A stretch of DNA of 64,000 nt from positions 304,854 through 368,853 of the forward strand of contig NZ_LMLE01000011.1 in the NCBI RefSeq assembly GCF_001422545.1. The letters run 5' to 3'. The DNA comes from Pedobacter sp. Leaf41 (GTDB lineage: Bacteria > Bacteroidota > Bacteroidia > Sphingobacteriales > Sphingobacteriaceae). This document shows, one piece after another, positions 1 to 8,659 of the stretch (positions are counted from its first letter, which is position 1; every line of letters begins with the position of its first letter). The notes beneath the pieces are model-generated. The model was not told the origin of the DNA. It saw only the letters and a list, made by a program, of their open reading frames with translations, and made no database searches. The position numbers were made by a program, and so were the translations under genes.

Positions 1-214
1 CTTTCAGGCAGGTACAAAAGCGGTTGCTGATGCGGTTGTGGCTGCAACGAAAAATAATGGTGCTTTCTCATTAATTGGTGGTGGCGATTCTGCTGCGGCA
101 ATTGCTAAATTTGGTTTGGAAGACGAAGTGAGTTATGTGTCTACCGGTGGTGGTGCATTGTTAGAGTATATGGAAGGTAAAGAGTTGCCAGGTGTTAAGG
201 CAATAAACGAATAA
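1..214 (+). CDS. pgk: Phosphoglycerate kinase, C-terminal end (partial)
   Basis: The 70 residues before the stop match the end of phosphoglycerate kinase: an IGGGDSAAA nucleotide-binding stretch, then YVSTGGGALLEYMEGKELPG, the conserved C-terminal signature. The enzyme transfers phosphate from 1,3-bisphosphoglycerate to ADP in cytosolic glycolysis. The 5' part lies outside the window; the reading frame enters at base 2. A strong hairpin terminator follows 23 bases after the stop, so this is the end of its transcription unit. It is not adjacent to gapA, which lies 43 kb away. Confidence 0.95.
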   Translation, partial: FQAGTKAVADAVVAATKNNGAFSLIGGGDSAAAIAKFGLEDEVSYVSTGGGALLEYMEGKELPGVKAINE

Positions 215-236
215 ATAGTAAGTATTACCTTTTATG

Positions 237-272
237 AAAGGCTCCCTCGATTCTCTCGAAGGAGCCTTTTTT
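237..272 (+). terminator. Rho-independent terminator after pgk
   Basis: AAAGGCTCC (237-245) pairs with GGAGCCTTT (261-269). An inner TCGA/TCGA pair extends the stem and a T run follows. Confidence 0.9.
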
Positions 273-415
273 GTTTTCGCTCATTGAAAAGCTGTTTTTG
301 CTAATCCAACTGCCAGCTCTACTCAGTATCAATATTTATATCGCCAGGTGTGCATAGTTTAGTTCTTGAAATTAATGTAATCGAAAAACAAATTCAATAA
401 ACTAAACTGTTTGAC

Positions 416-1333
416 ATGAAAACGAAATTCAATTTTAAACTATTAGCCCTACTTATGGTAGTGGCATTTTGCACATTTCTAGGTTGCAAAAAAGAGATTG
501 CCCAACAAGGATTAAAAGGTGAGCCTGGCATAGCGGGGCCTGCAGGCAGTACGGTATTAAGTGGAAATGGTGGTCCAGATGCGACATTAGGTAAACTAGG
601 CGATTTTTATCTAGATCTAGCCGTAGGTAACTTTTATGGGCCAAAAAAAGCTGAGGGATGGGGAACGCCGTTTTCGATGAAAGGGGCAGCTGGGTTAGCT
701 GGGGCTACCGGGGCAACTGGAGCAACAGGAGCTGCTGGTGCAAACGGTACTAACGGCATTAATGGAACCAACGGTGCGCCAGGAAGTAAAATTTTAAATG
801 GAACAGTTACGCCAGCTGCCGATTTGGGTGCGGTGGGCGACTATTACCTGGATAAGACAAGCTATAATTTATACGGGCCGAAAACAGAAACCGGCTGGGG
901 TGTTGCGCTTTCATTGAAAGGAACAGCTAATGTAATTTACTCGGGCTGGAATTATGCCAAAAACTTTAGAGATACTACAATTGATGCTTCATTGCTTCGA
1001 ATAGGCGATCTTATGGCGCCGGCATTAACTACCTCAATTTTGAACTCCGGTTCAATACAGGTTTATTTGGATTTCGGTGGAGGAGTTTATCCTTTGCCAT
1101 ATACATCTTTTGCAGGCTCAAAACTCAGTACTATCAATTATATGCCAAGATTGGGTAGGTTTACCTTTAGCCGTTTTACTACAGATAATAGCAGATCAGT
1201 TGCGCTATCTACAGTAATTCAATATCGCTATGTCATTATTCCTGGCGGCACCGCAACAGCAGTTGCCAAAGAAAATAAAATTGATATGAAAAACTATCAG
1301 GCCGTAGCCAAATTTTACGGTATCGGCAACTAG
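416..1333 (+). CDS. Collagen-like repeat lipoprotein
   Basis: 305 aa with a type II signal peptide: a hydrophobic stretch at about residues 9-22 ends in FLGC, so Cys24 should be lipidated. Two Gly-X-Y collagen-like tracts follow (about residues 33-44 and 90-125, the second rich in GAT, GAN and GTN triplets). Each tract flanks a related module of about 45 residues containing LGxxGDxYLD and a YGPK...GWG motif, so the protein contains an internal duplication. The C-terminal 130 residues are unlike any domain I recognise. Bacterial collagen-like proteins are usually surface-exposed structural or adhesive proteins, so a surface role is inferred. Monocistronic, between two terminators. Confidence 0.8.
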   Translation: MKTKFNFKLLALLMVVAFCTFLGCKKEIAQQGLKGEPGIAGPAGSTVLSGNGGPDATLGKLGDFYLDLAVGNFYGPKKAEGWGTPFSMKGAAGLAGATGATGATGAAGANGTNGINGTNGAPGSKILNGTVTPAADLGAVGDYYLDKTSYNLYGPKTETGWGVALSLKGTANVIYSGWNYAKNFRDTTIDASLLRIGDLMAPALTTSILNSGSIQVYLDFGGGVYPLPYTSFAGSKLSTINYMPRLGRFTFSRFTTDNSRSVALSTVIQYRYVIIPGGTATAVAKENKIDMKNYQAVAKFYGIGN

Positions 1334-1361
1334 ATAACCAAAAAGGTTCGCTCTTATTTTC

Positions 1362-1395
1362 GCCCTGATTACATCCGTAGTCAGGGTTTCTTGTT
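1362..1395 (+). terminator. Terminator after the collagen-like gene
   Basis: CCCTGATTAC (1363-1372) pairs with GTAGTCAGGG (1377-1386), with one G-T wobble, followed by TTTCTTGTTTT. Confidence 0.75.
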
Positions 1396-1540
1396 TTGTA
1401 AGGGATAAAATTATTAGCCAATGTTTAGTCAAGCTGGTTTAGTTATTAGAAAATCGTAACAGGATTATAGGTCCCGATTGTCCAATGCTTCTGTGCTTTT
1501 TTTGTAGCTTTAACCCTTCATTAAGGGATCTGATGAGTTA

Positions 1541-1766
1541 TTTCTCCCACTGAAATTATAGTTTGGGAAATTTCTCCCACTTTAGCGGTGTTAGCTTGGA
1601 ATTGCTTAACTATCAGTGTTTAATGTTTTTTATTTGGTAGCCTGATGTTTGATTTAGTCTCATTTATCGGCTTAAATGTAACAAAAAGGATGTGGAAAAC
1701 TTTTTTGTGGTAAAAAGTGGTAAAAAGTGGTAGAACTCTTTACTTTTACACTAGATAAAAAGTGTA
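1541..1766 (+). promoter_or_regulatory. mraZ promoter region with MraZ-type boxes
   Basis: Three GTGGT boxes start at 1707, 1717 and 1727, exactly 10 bases apart, just upstream of mraZ. MraZ proteins are known to repress their own operon by binding direct repeats of this kind (TGGGN boxes with 5-base spacers in enterobacteria). Further upstream TTTCTCCCAC occurs twice, at 1541 and 1571; read on the other strand this is GTGGGAGAAA, a box-like sequence in opposite orientation. An inverted repeat TACACT (1747-1752) / AGTGTA (1761-1766) lies just before the start codon. TACTTTTA at 1741 resembles the Bacteroidota -7 element TAnnTTTG. The rest of the 440-base gap holds no gene that I can support. 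Confidence 0.7.
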
Positions 1767-1775
1767 GATACCACT

Positions 1776-2243
1776 ATGACCCAACTTTTAGGAGAATTTG
1801 ATTGTAAACTTGACGCAAAGGGACGCCTTATGGTGCCTGCTGCGCTTAAGAAACAATTGCCTAATTCGGAGAATGAGGGTCTAATCATCAACCGTGGTTT
1901 TGAAAAAAATTTGGTTATCTATCCAAAAGCGGTTTGGGATGCTGTTGTGGCTGATCTAGCCAAGCTAAATATTTACGACGAAGAGAACAGGAGGTTTGTA
2001 AGAGCCTTTACCCGTGGCGCAACAGAGCTTTCGCTTGATGCTGCCGGACGTGTTTTGTTGCCGAAATCTTTGGTGGAATATGCTGGTATTGGTAGCGATT
2101 TAGTTTTAGCATGTCAATTAGATCGAATTGAGGTTTGGGATAAAAAATCTTACGAAGATATTTTTGACGATGTGCCAGCCAACTTTGCAAGTCTGGCTCA
2201 AAAAGTAATGGGCGATAAGAAAGGAGGGGCTGATGGCGAATAA
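1776..2243 (+). CDS. mraZ: Transcriptional regulator and dcw cluster repressor MraZ
   Basis: 155 aa, the usual MraZ length. It holds two SpoVT-AbrB-like DNA-binding halves: LGEFDCKLDAKGRLMVPAAL near the N-terminus and ELSLDAAGRVLLPKSL near residue 90, each with the DxxGR signature. First gene of the division and cell wall cluster. The last 11 bases overlap rsmH, which suggests translational coupling. Family knowledge: MraZ binds repeats in its own promoter and represses the cluster; matching repeats are present directly upstream. Confidence 0.96.
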   Translation: MTQLLGEFDCKLDAKGRLMVPAALKKQLPNSENEGLIINRGFEKNLVIYPKAVWDAVVADLAKLNIYDEENRRFVRAFTRGATELSLDAAGRVLLPKSLVEYAGIGSDLVLACQLDRIEVWDKKSYEDIFDDVPANFASLAQKVMGDKKGGADGE

Positions 2244-3138
2244 TTACCATGTTCCTGTAATGCTTCAGCCTTGCATCGATGGGTTAAATATTAAGCCAGA
2301 TGGTGTTTACGTGGATGTTACTTTCGGTGGCGGCGGCCATTCTAAGGAGATTTTAAAACATCTTGGACCTAAAGGGATTTTAATCGCTTTCGATCAGGAT
2401 CCGGATGCACAGGCAAATATCCCAGCTGATGATCGCTTCATTTTCATTGACCAGAACTTCGGTTTCCTGAAAAATAATCTTCGTTTAAAGGGTTTCCGTC
2501 AGGTAGATGGTATTCTGGCTGATCTTGGTGTTTCTTCGCATCAATTTGATGTGCCGGAGCGTGGCTTTTCCATCCGTTCGAATGCCGATTTGGATATGCG
2601 TATGGATCAACACCGCGATCTTACGGCTGCTCAGGTGTTAAACACTTATTCTGAAGATAAGCTTCATAAAATATTTGGGATCTATGGGGAGGTAAAAAAT
2701 GCCAAATCATTGGCTCGGGCTATTGTTACAGCCCGTCTTGACAAGCCTTTTACCGATAACGACAGCTTAAAATCGGCCATTTCAGAATATATCCCGAAAG
2801 GAAAAGAAAATAAATATTTAGCACAGGTTTTTCAGGCTTTACGTATAGAGGTAAATGCCGAAATACAGGTTTTGGAAGATTTTCTTCTGCAAGCTTCTGA
2901 GGTGTTGAAGCCAGGAGGTCATCTGGTTGTGATGTCTTATCATTCTTTGGAAGATAGGCCTGTGAAAAACTTCATGGCTAAAGGGAAATTTCAAGGCGAG
3001 GTAGAAAAAGATTTTTTTGGTAATCAACAGAAGCCATTCAATGTAATTACCCGTAAGGCAATTGTGGCAACTGAAGAAGAGATTGCGCAAAATAACAGGG
3101 CTCGAAGTGCAAAACTTAGAATAGCTGAAAAAATATGA
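2233..3138 (+). CDS. rsmH: 16S rRNA (cytosine(1402)-N4)-methyltransferase RsmH (MraW)
   Basis: 301 aa. VDVTFGGGGHS near residue 29 is the SAM-binding loop typical of RsmH; LADLGVSSHQFD and VMSYHSLEDRPVKNF are the other family signatures. Modifies C1402 of 16S rRNA in the decoding centre. Overlaps mraZ by 11 bases and the next gene by 4 (ATGA), consistent with a single coupled operon. Confidence 0.97.
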   Translation: MANNYHVPVMLQPCIDGLNIKPDGVYVDVTFGGGGHSKEILKHLGPKGILIAFDQDPDAQANIPADDRFIFIDQNFGFLKNNLRLKGFRQVDGILADLGVSSHQFDVPERGFSIRSNADLDMRMDQHRDLTAAQVLNTYSEDKLHKIFGIYGEVKNAKSLARAIVTARLDKPFTDNDSLKSAISEYIPKGKENKYLAQVFQALRIEVNAEIQVLEDFLLQASEVLKPGGHLVVMSYHSLEDRPVKNFMAKGKFQGEVEKDFFGNQQKPFNVITRKAIVATEEEIAQNNRARSAKLRIAEKI

Positions 3139-3557
3139 ACAGGTTCAGAGAGGAGATAGAGGAAGAGGAAATCGGGCCTGAGCCAGAGTTAAAAGCGGCG
3201 CCTAAAAGACCGAAAACGGCAGAAGAGAAAATGGATAGTAATTCATTTATCAGTAAGCTTTTTAATGACGGATTGGTATCAAAAGAGGCGGCCACTGATG
3301 CATTGCCTTATTTGTGTTTTCTGGCATTTTTAGGAATGATGTACATTGCTAACAGCCATTTTGCGGTAAACAATGTGCGTAGCATTGATAAATTAAATAA
3401 AGAAGTAAAAGAGTTAAGATGGGAGTATAAATCTTTGAAAGCAGAGCTGATGTTTAAAAGCAAACTAACAGAAGTAGCGAAGAAGGTAGATACCCTTGGT
3501 ATAAAGGAACTAATTGAACCACCAAAAAAAATAATTGTTAAAAGCGATGAATATTAG
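3135..3557 (+). CDS. ftsL: FtsL-like division protein
   Basis: 140 aa, single-pass membrane protein: an acidic cytoplasmic N-terminus, one hydrophobic segment at about residues 56-72 (LPYLCFLAFLGMMYIANS), then a predicted coiled coil (DKLNKEVKELRWEYKSLKAE). FtsL is poorly conserved, and the call rests on topology, size and position between rsmH and ftsI, which is where Bacteroidota ftsL always lies. Family role: part of the FtsQLB complex that activates FtsWI septal synthesis. Overlaps ftsI by 11 bases. Confidence 0.85.
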   Translation: MNRFREEIEEEEIGPEPELKAAPKRPKTAEEKMDSNSFISKLFNDGLVSKEAATDALPYLCFLAFLGMMYIANSHFAVNNVRSIDKLNKEVKELRWEYKSLKAELMFKSKLTEVAKKVDTLGIKELIEPPKKIIVKSDEY

Positions 3558-5643
3558 AGCAAACATCTTGCTTCGTGTATATCTGGCATTTGGCTTAATT
3601 GTGCTTTTTGCTTTTGCAGTATTTCTGCGTCTGGGTCAGGTGCAGTTTGTGCAGGGTAAAAAATGGAAGGCCATGGCCGATAGTCTTTCTACTCGTTACG
3701 TAAACGTGGAGGCTACTCGTGGCAATATTTATTCAAACGATGGTAGTTTGTTGGCAACGTCTGTACCCGAATATGAACTTCGTATGGATATGTTCGCAGG
3801 TGGAATTGCCGACGATAAAGTTTTTAATGAGAAAGTTGATTCATTGGGGATGAAACTGGCGCAAATTTTTCAGGATAAATCTGCAAAAGATTACGCCCGG
3901 TATTTGCGAAAAGGTCGCCAAGATAGTGCCCGCTACTTGTTAATTCATCGTAAAGTAGGTTATTCAGATTTAAAAACCATCAGAACTTTTCCCTTGTACA
4001 ATATCGGGAAATTTAGTGGAGGTTTAATTGCGGTTCAGCAAAATAAAAGAATTCTTCCTTTTCAGGCTTTGGCTGCCCGTACCATCGGTTATAAAAATGA
4101 GAATGTTGCCAATGGGGTGGGATTAGAAGGTGCTTACAAAGAATACATCAACGGGGAGACTGGTAAAAGATTAATGCAGCGTATTGCTGGTGGCGTTTAC
4201 ATTCCGGTAAATGAGGAGGCAGAGGTTGCGCCGAAAGATGGAGCAGATATCATTTCTACCATCGATGTAAATATGCAGGATTTGGCTCAAAGTGCTTTAG
4301 AGAAACAGTTGATTAAGTTCGATGCTGATCACGGCGTAGTGATTGTAATGGAAGTAGCAACGGGTGAGGTTAGGGCAGTTGCCAATTTTTCAAAAGTCGA
4401 AGAAGGCGTTTATAAAGAGAAATTTAATTACGCAATTGCAGGAAATCAGGATCCAGGTTCAACTTTCAAGTTGGCATCATACATGGCGTTGCTGGAAGAC
4501 GAATTGATTGATACGAATATGATGGTGGGTACCGGAAATTACAAAATTCCTGGCCACATGATCAAAGATTCGCATGGAAGTATTGGTGTAGTAACCGTTA
4601 AAAAAGCTTTCGAACAGTCATCAAACGCGGCTATCGCTTATTTAATCAATAGTAAATATGGCGCAGACCCGAAAAAGTTTACAGATCATTTATATGATTG
4701 GCATTTAAATGAAAAATTACAGTTGCAAATTCCTGGTGAAGCGAGGCCAACGATTAAAAATCCATCCAACAAAAGCTGGGGTAAAATGACTTTGCCGCAA
4801 ATGGCTTATGGTTACGAAATGGAATTAACGCCTTTAAAAATGCTTTCGTTTTACAATGCAGTAGCTAATAATGGAAGGTATATCGCTCCAATTTTCGTAA
4901 AAGAGATCAGGCGCCTTGGCAATCCAATTGAACAGTTTAAAGCCAGGGTAATTAACGAAAAAATTTGTTCTGACGTCACTTTAAGCAAAGTGAAAAAGAT
5001 GCTAGAAGGTGTGGTAACTGATGGGAGTGGTAAACAGTATGTTCATAACCCACTTTACAAAATTGCTGGAAAAACCGGTACTGCTCAGGTTGCCGATGCA
5101 AACAAAGGTTACAAAGCTAAAAAGCAGTATCAGGCTTCTTTTGTAGGTTATTTCCCTGCCGATAAACCTAAATATTCTATGATCGTGGTAATCAATGATC
5201 CTCGAGGTGGTTACTACGGTGCATTGGTTTCAGGGCCAGTTTTTAGAGAGGTTGCCGATCGTATTTACGCTAGCGACATGCAAATGTACAATGATGTACC
5301 TACGCGTTTGGTAGGCAATACAGGCAATCCACCAACAAAAGCCGGACAAAGCAAAGCCACTCAAAAAGTATTCAAAGCATTTGGTTTTAAACCACTTTTT
5401 GCATCAAAATCTGAATATTATAACATCGTTGATACCAGCGCAGGAGAAGTTTTTCAAGAGAATACAGAACGAAAAGGGGTTATGCCAAATGTTTCGGGCA
5501 TGGGCTTGAAAGATGCGCTTTATCTTTTAGGAAATGCAGGTTTAAAAACGAAAGTGATTGGATCTGGAAAAGTAATCGCTCAATCCATCGCCGCGGGTAC
5601 AAAGGTTGGAAAAGGTTTGGGCGTACAAATAGAATTGAATTAA
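3547..5643 (+). CDS. ftsI: Septal peptidoglycan transpeptidase FtsI (PBP3) with a PASTA domain
   Basis: ATG at 3547 is preferred over an in-frame TTG at 3535. 698 aa: one membrane anchor (about 7-27), PBP dimerisation domain, then the transpeptidase domain with S305-TFK (nucleophile motif), S358-SN and K509-TG all intact. The last 60 residues (GVMPNVSGMGLKDALYLLG...) form a PASTA domain, which binds peptidoglycan or muropeptides. It crosslinks septal peptidoglycan together with FtsW. The next gene is separated from it by a 180-base repeat block, the first break in the tightly packed cluster. Confidence 0.95.
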   Translation: MNIRANILLRVYLAFGLIVLFAFAVFLRLGQVQFVQGKKWKAMADSLSTRYVNVEATRGNIYSNDGSLLATSVPEYELRMDMFAGGIADDKVFNEKVDSLGMKLAQIFQDKSAKDYARYLRKGRQDSARYLLIHRKVGYSDLKTIRTFPLYNIGKFSGGLIAVQQNKRILPFQALAARTIGYKNENVANGVGLEGAYKEYINGETGKRLMQRIAGGVYIPVNEEAEVAPKDGADIISTIDVNMQDLAQSALEKQLIKFDADHGVVIVMEVATGEVRAVANFSKVEEGVYKEKFNYAIAGNQDPGSTFKLASYMALLEDELIDTNMMVGTGNYKIPGHMIKDSHGSIGVVTVKKAFEQSSNAAIAYLINSKYGADPKKFTDHLYDWHLNEKLQLQIPGEARPTIKNPSNKSWGKMTLPQMAYGYEMELTPLKMLSFYNAVANNGRYIAPIFVKEIRRLGNPIEQFKARVINEKICSDVTLSKVKKMLEGVVTDGSGKQYVHNPLYKIAGKTGTAQVADANKGYKAKKQYQASFVGYFPADKPKYSMIVVINDPRGGYYGALVSGPVFREVADRIYASDMQMYNDVPTRLVGNTGNPPTKAGQSKATQKVFKAFGFKPLFASKSEYYNIVDTSAGEVFQENTERKGVMPNVSGMGLKDALYLLGNAGLKTKVIGSGKVIAQSIAAGTKVGKGLGVQIELN

Positions 5644-5649
5644 ATAAAA

Positions 5650-5815
5650 TGAATGAATGAGGGGATGAGTGAATGGCGGAATGTTGCGATTGCTGTTAAT
5701 ATTCACTCATTCAAAATTCACTCATTAAATAAAATAAATGATTGAGAGTATGATTGAAGGCTAGAATGTTGCGATCGCTGTTAACATTCACTCATTCAAA
5801 ATGCACTCACTCAAA
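5650..5815. repeat. Two tandem copies of a foldback repeat between ftsI and murE
   Basis: Each copy has a left arm rich in GAATGA/GATTGA, a centre GTTGCGATYGCTGTTAA and a right arm ATTCACTCATTCAAAA. The segment at 5679-5725 recurs at 5764-5810 with four mismatches, so the unit was duplicated with an 85-base period. In copy 1 ATGAGTGAAT (5665-5674) pairs with ATTCACTCAT (5701-5710). A frame upstream of murE runs through copy 2, but this is not believed to be protein-coding. Confidence 0.85.
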
Positions 5816-5825
5816 ATTAAAGAGT

Positions 5826-7283
5826 ATGCAATTACAGGATTTACTTTACGGCATTACGATTAAAGAATTGGTTGGCAAAACCGATAGGGAAATCAACAGC
5901 CTAAATTTTGATTCTCGTAAAGTTGGAAAAGATGATGTTTTCTTTGCTGTAGTTGGAACGCTTGCCGATGGGCACCAGTTTATTGAACAAACCATTGCTC
6001 AAGGTGCTGCTGTTATTATCTGCGAAAGTTTGCCTGAAGTGCATGACTTTACGGTCACCTATATCAAGGTAGAAAATACTGCTGTTGCCTTAGGTATCAT
6101 GGCAGGTAATTATTTTGGAAATCCATCTGCCGATTTAAAATTAATTGGCATTACGGGCACCAATGGTAAAACCACCATTGCCACTATTTTATTTAAGCTT
6201 TTTAAAGATTTAGGATATAAAACTGGCCTTTTATCAACAGTTGAAAATTATATTAACGATACCGTTGTTGCCGCAACGCATACCACTCCAAATCCAATTG
6301 CTTTAAACCAATTATTGCGTGATATGGTAAATGCTGGTTGCGATTATTGCTTTATGGAAGTAAGCTCGCATGCGGTATCGCAACATCGTATTGAAGGATT
6401 AACGTTTTCGGGTGGTGTTTTTTCAAATATTACTCACGATCACTTAGATTTTCATAAAACCTTCGACAGTTATTTAAAAGCCAAGAAAGCATTTTTCGAT
6501 GTTTTACCGAAATCGGCTTTTGCATTAACCAACATGGATGATAAAAATGGAATGGTGATGCTGCAAAATACAAAGGCACACAAGAAAACGTATGCGCTGA
6601 AGCAACTTGCTGATTTCAAAGCGAAAATTATCGAGAATCAATTCAGCGGACTTCATTTAGATATCGATAATGAAGATGTGTTTTTTAAGTTAGTTGGTAC
6701 TTTTAATGCTTATAATCTACTTGCAGTTTACGGAACAGCGATTCTTTTGGAACAAGATAAATTGAAAGTTTTGACGTTGCTAAGTCGCTTAACGGGGGCT
6801 GAAGGTCGTTTTGATTACATTACTTCGCCAAATAAAATCATCGGCATTGTAGATTATGCACACACACCAGATGCTGTTCAAAATGTGTTAAGCACCATTG
6901 CCAACATCCGTAAAGGAACGGAGCAGGTTATTACCGTGATTGGCTGCGGTGGCGATCGGGATAAAACCAAACGCCCGATTATGGCACAAGTGGCTTGCGA
7001 TTGGAGTGATAAGGTGATTTTAACTTCCGATAATCCAAGAACAGAAGATGCGCAAGCAATCATCAACGATATGGAAGCTGGTGTTTCACCAACTAACAAG
7101 CGTAAAACATTATCCATTTTAGATAGAAAAGAAGCGATAAAAACCGCTTGTCATTTAGCGCAGAGCGGAGATATTATTTTAGTAGCCGGTAAAGGCCATG
7201 AAAAATACCAGGAAATTAATGGTGTAAGGAACCATTTTGATGATAAAGAGATTTTACTTGAACAACTTAACCCGAACAGCTAA
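5826..7283 (+). CDS. murE: UDP-MurNAc-tripeptide synthetase MurE (meso-diaminopimelate adding)
   Basis: Start at ATG 5826 (MQLQDLLYG); a longer frame from 5754 would translate the foldback repeat, so it is rejected. 485 aa. Mur ligase fold: substrate domain, ATP-binding loop GTNGKT at 111-116, C-terminal domain with GCGGDRDKTKRP and DNPR at 402-405. DNPR is the motif typical of enzymes that select meso-diaminopimelate over lysine, agreeing with the dapA gene in this window. Its stop overlaps the mraY start by one base. Confidence 0.96.
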   Translation: MQLQDLLYGITIKELVGKTDREINSLNFDSRKVGKDDVFFAVVGTLADGHQFIEQTIAQGAAVIICESLPEVHDFTVTYIKVENTAVALGIMAGNYFGNPSADLKLIGITGTNGKTTIATILFKLFKDLGYKTGLLSTVENYINDTVVAATHTTPNPIALNQLLRDMVNAGCDYCFMEVSSHAVSQHRIEGLTFSGGVFSNITHDHLDFHKTFDSYLKAKKAFFDVLPKSAFALTNMDDKNGMVMLQNTKAHKKTYALKQLADFKAKIIENQFSGLHLDIDNEDVFFKLVGTFNAYNLLAVYGTAILLEQDKLKVLTLLSRLTGAEGRFDYITSPNKIIGIVDYAHTPDAVQNVLSTIANIRKGTEQVITVIGCGGDRDKTKRPIMAQVACDWSDKVILTSDNPRTEDAQAIINDMEAGVSPTNKRKTLSILDRKEAIKTACHLAQSGDIILVAGKGHEKYQEINGVRNHFDDKEILLEQLNPNS

Positions 7284-8530
7284 TGTTATATTTATTATTC
7301 GAATACCTGCATAAGCATTACGACATTCCTGGATTAAGGTTGTTTCAATATATCACTTTCCGTGCCTCCATTTCCATCATTTTATCGTTAATCATCACCA
7401 CTGTGTATGGTCGCAGGTTGATTGATTTTTTACACAAAAAGCAAGTAGGCGAAACGGTTAGAAATTTAGGTTTAGAAGGGCAAATGCAAAAACAAGGTAC
7501 GCCTACAATGGGTGGTATCATCATTTTGCTGGGTATTTTAATTCCAACTTTGTTATTCGCCAACATTACAAATGTGTATGTGATCTTAATGATCATCACC
7601 ACGGTTTGGATGGGCGCTGTTGGTTTCCTGGACGATTACATTAAAGTTTTCAAAAAAAATAAAGAAGGTTTAGCTGGTCGTTTTAAGGTAGTTGGGCAAG
7701 TAGGTTTAGGTTTAATTGTGGGTTGTACCATGTATTTTCATCCCAATATCGTAGTGAGAGAAACCGTTCAGGATGATGTTAAGCCAACCTCAACTGTGCC
7801 AATGGTTCTTCGCCAGAAAGGCGAAACTTTCTATTACACGCAGGATGTGAAATCGACTAAAACGAACATGCCTTTTTACAAGAATAATGAGTTCGATTAC
7901 GCGAAGGTATTTAAGTTTTTAGGTGGCGATTATCAAAAATATGCTTTTCTGGTATTCATCATTTTTACTGTTTTTATTATCACTGCGGTAAGTAATGGCG
8001 CCAATATCACGGATGGTATTGATGGTTTGGCTACAGGCACATCTGCAGTAATCGGGATTACATTGGGTATTTTGGCCTATGTATCAGGTAATACCGTAAT
8101 GGCCGATTATCTGAATATTATGTACATCCCCAATTCGGGAGAACTGCTGATTTTTGCGGGCGCCTTTGTGGGTTCCTGCGTCGGTTTCCTTTGGTACAAC
8201 TCTTATCCGGCTCAAATTTTTATGGGCGATACCGGAAGTTTGGCCATTGGCGGTATCATCGCATCTTTCGCTTTAATGATTCGTAAGGAGTTGATTATTC
8301 CAATCCTTTGCGGAATATTTTTAGTGGAGCTGGTTTCGGTAATTATGCAGGTATCTTATTTCAAATACACCAAGAAGCGATTTGGAGAAGGGCGAAGAAT
8401 TTTCCTGATGTCTCCATTACACCACCACTATCAAAAGAAAGGTTATCACGAAGCGAAGATTGTAACCAGATTCTGGATTATTGGAATTATGCTGGCCATC
8501 ATCACCATCGTAACATTGAAATTGAGATAG
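7283..8530 (+). CDS. mraY: Phospho-MurNAc-pentapeptide transferase MraY
   Basis: 415 aa, polytopic membrane enzyme that makes lipid I from UDP-MurNAc-pentapeptide and undecaprenyl phosphate. Family motifs are visible: GTPTMGGIII, FLDDYIKVFKKNKEGL (the catalytic Asp pair region), NGANITDGIDGLATG, FMGDTGSLAIGG, and MSPLHHHYQKKG near the C-terminus. A loop of about 55 residues after the third membrane segment is longer than in E. coli; such an insert is usual in Bacteroidota. Followed by a 129-base spacer before murD with no gene. Confidence 0.97.
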   Translation: MLYLLFEYLHKHYDIPGLRLFQYITFRASISIILSLIITTVYGRRLIDFLHKKQVGETVRNLGLEGQMQKQGTPTMGGIIILLGILIPTLLFANITNVYVILMIITTVWMGAVGFLDDYIKVFKKNKEGLAGRFKVVGQVGLGLIVGCTMYFHPNIVVRETVQDDVKPTSTVPMVLRQKGETFYYTQDVKSTKTNMPFYKNNEFDYAKVFKFLGGDYQKYAFLVFIIFTVFIITAVSNGANITDGIDGLATGTSAVIGITLGILAYVSGNTVMADYLNIMYIPNSGELLIFAGAFVGSCVGFLWYNSYPAQIFMGDTGSLAIGGIIASFALMIRKELIIPILCGIFLVELVSVIMQVSYFKYTKKRFGEGRRIFLMSPLHHHYQKKGYHEAKIVTRFWIIGIMLAIITIVTLKLR

Positions 8531-8659
8531 GGTGGAAGTTAGAAGTCAAAAGTTAACGCAAAACGCCAACTGAATAAATAAATAAAAAATAACAACTGTA
8601 TTAGTCTTTAGCACTGCAATCTAACTACTATATACTAAGTACCAGCTACTAATTAAATA

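Noticed and set aside
5754..5825. Longer murE reading frame
   Set aside because: It translates the foldback repeat, giving a Thr/His/Ser-rich stretch unlike any MurE N-terminus.
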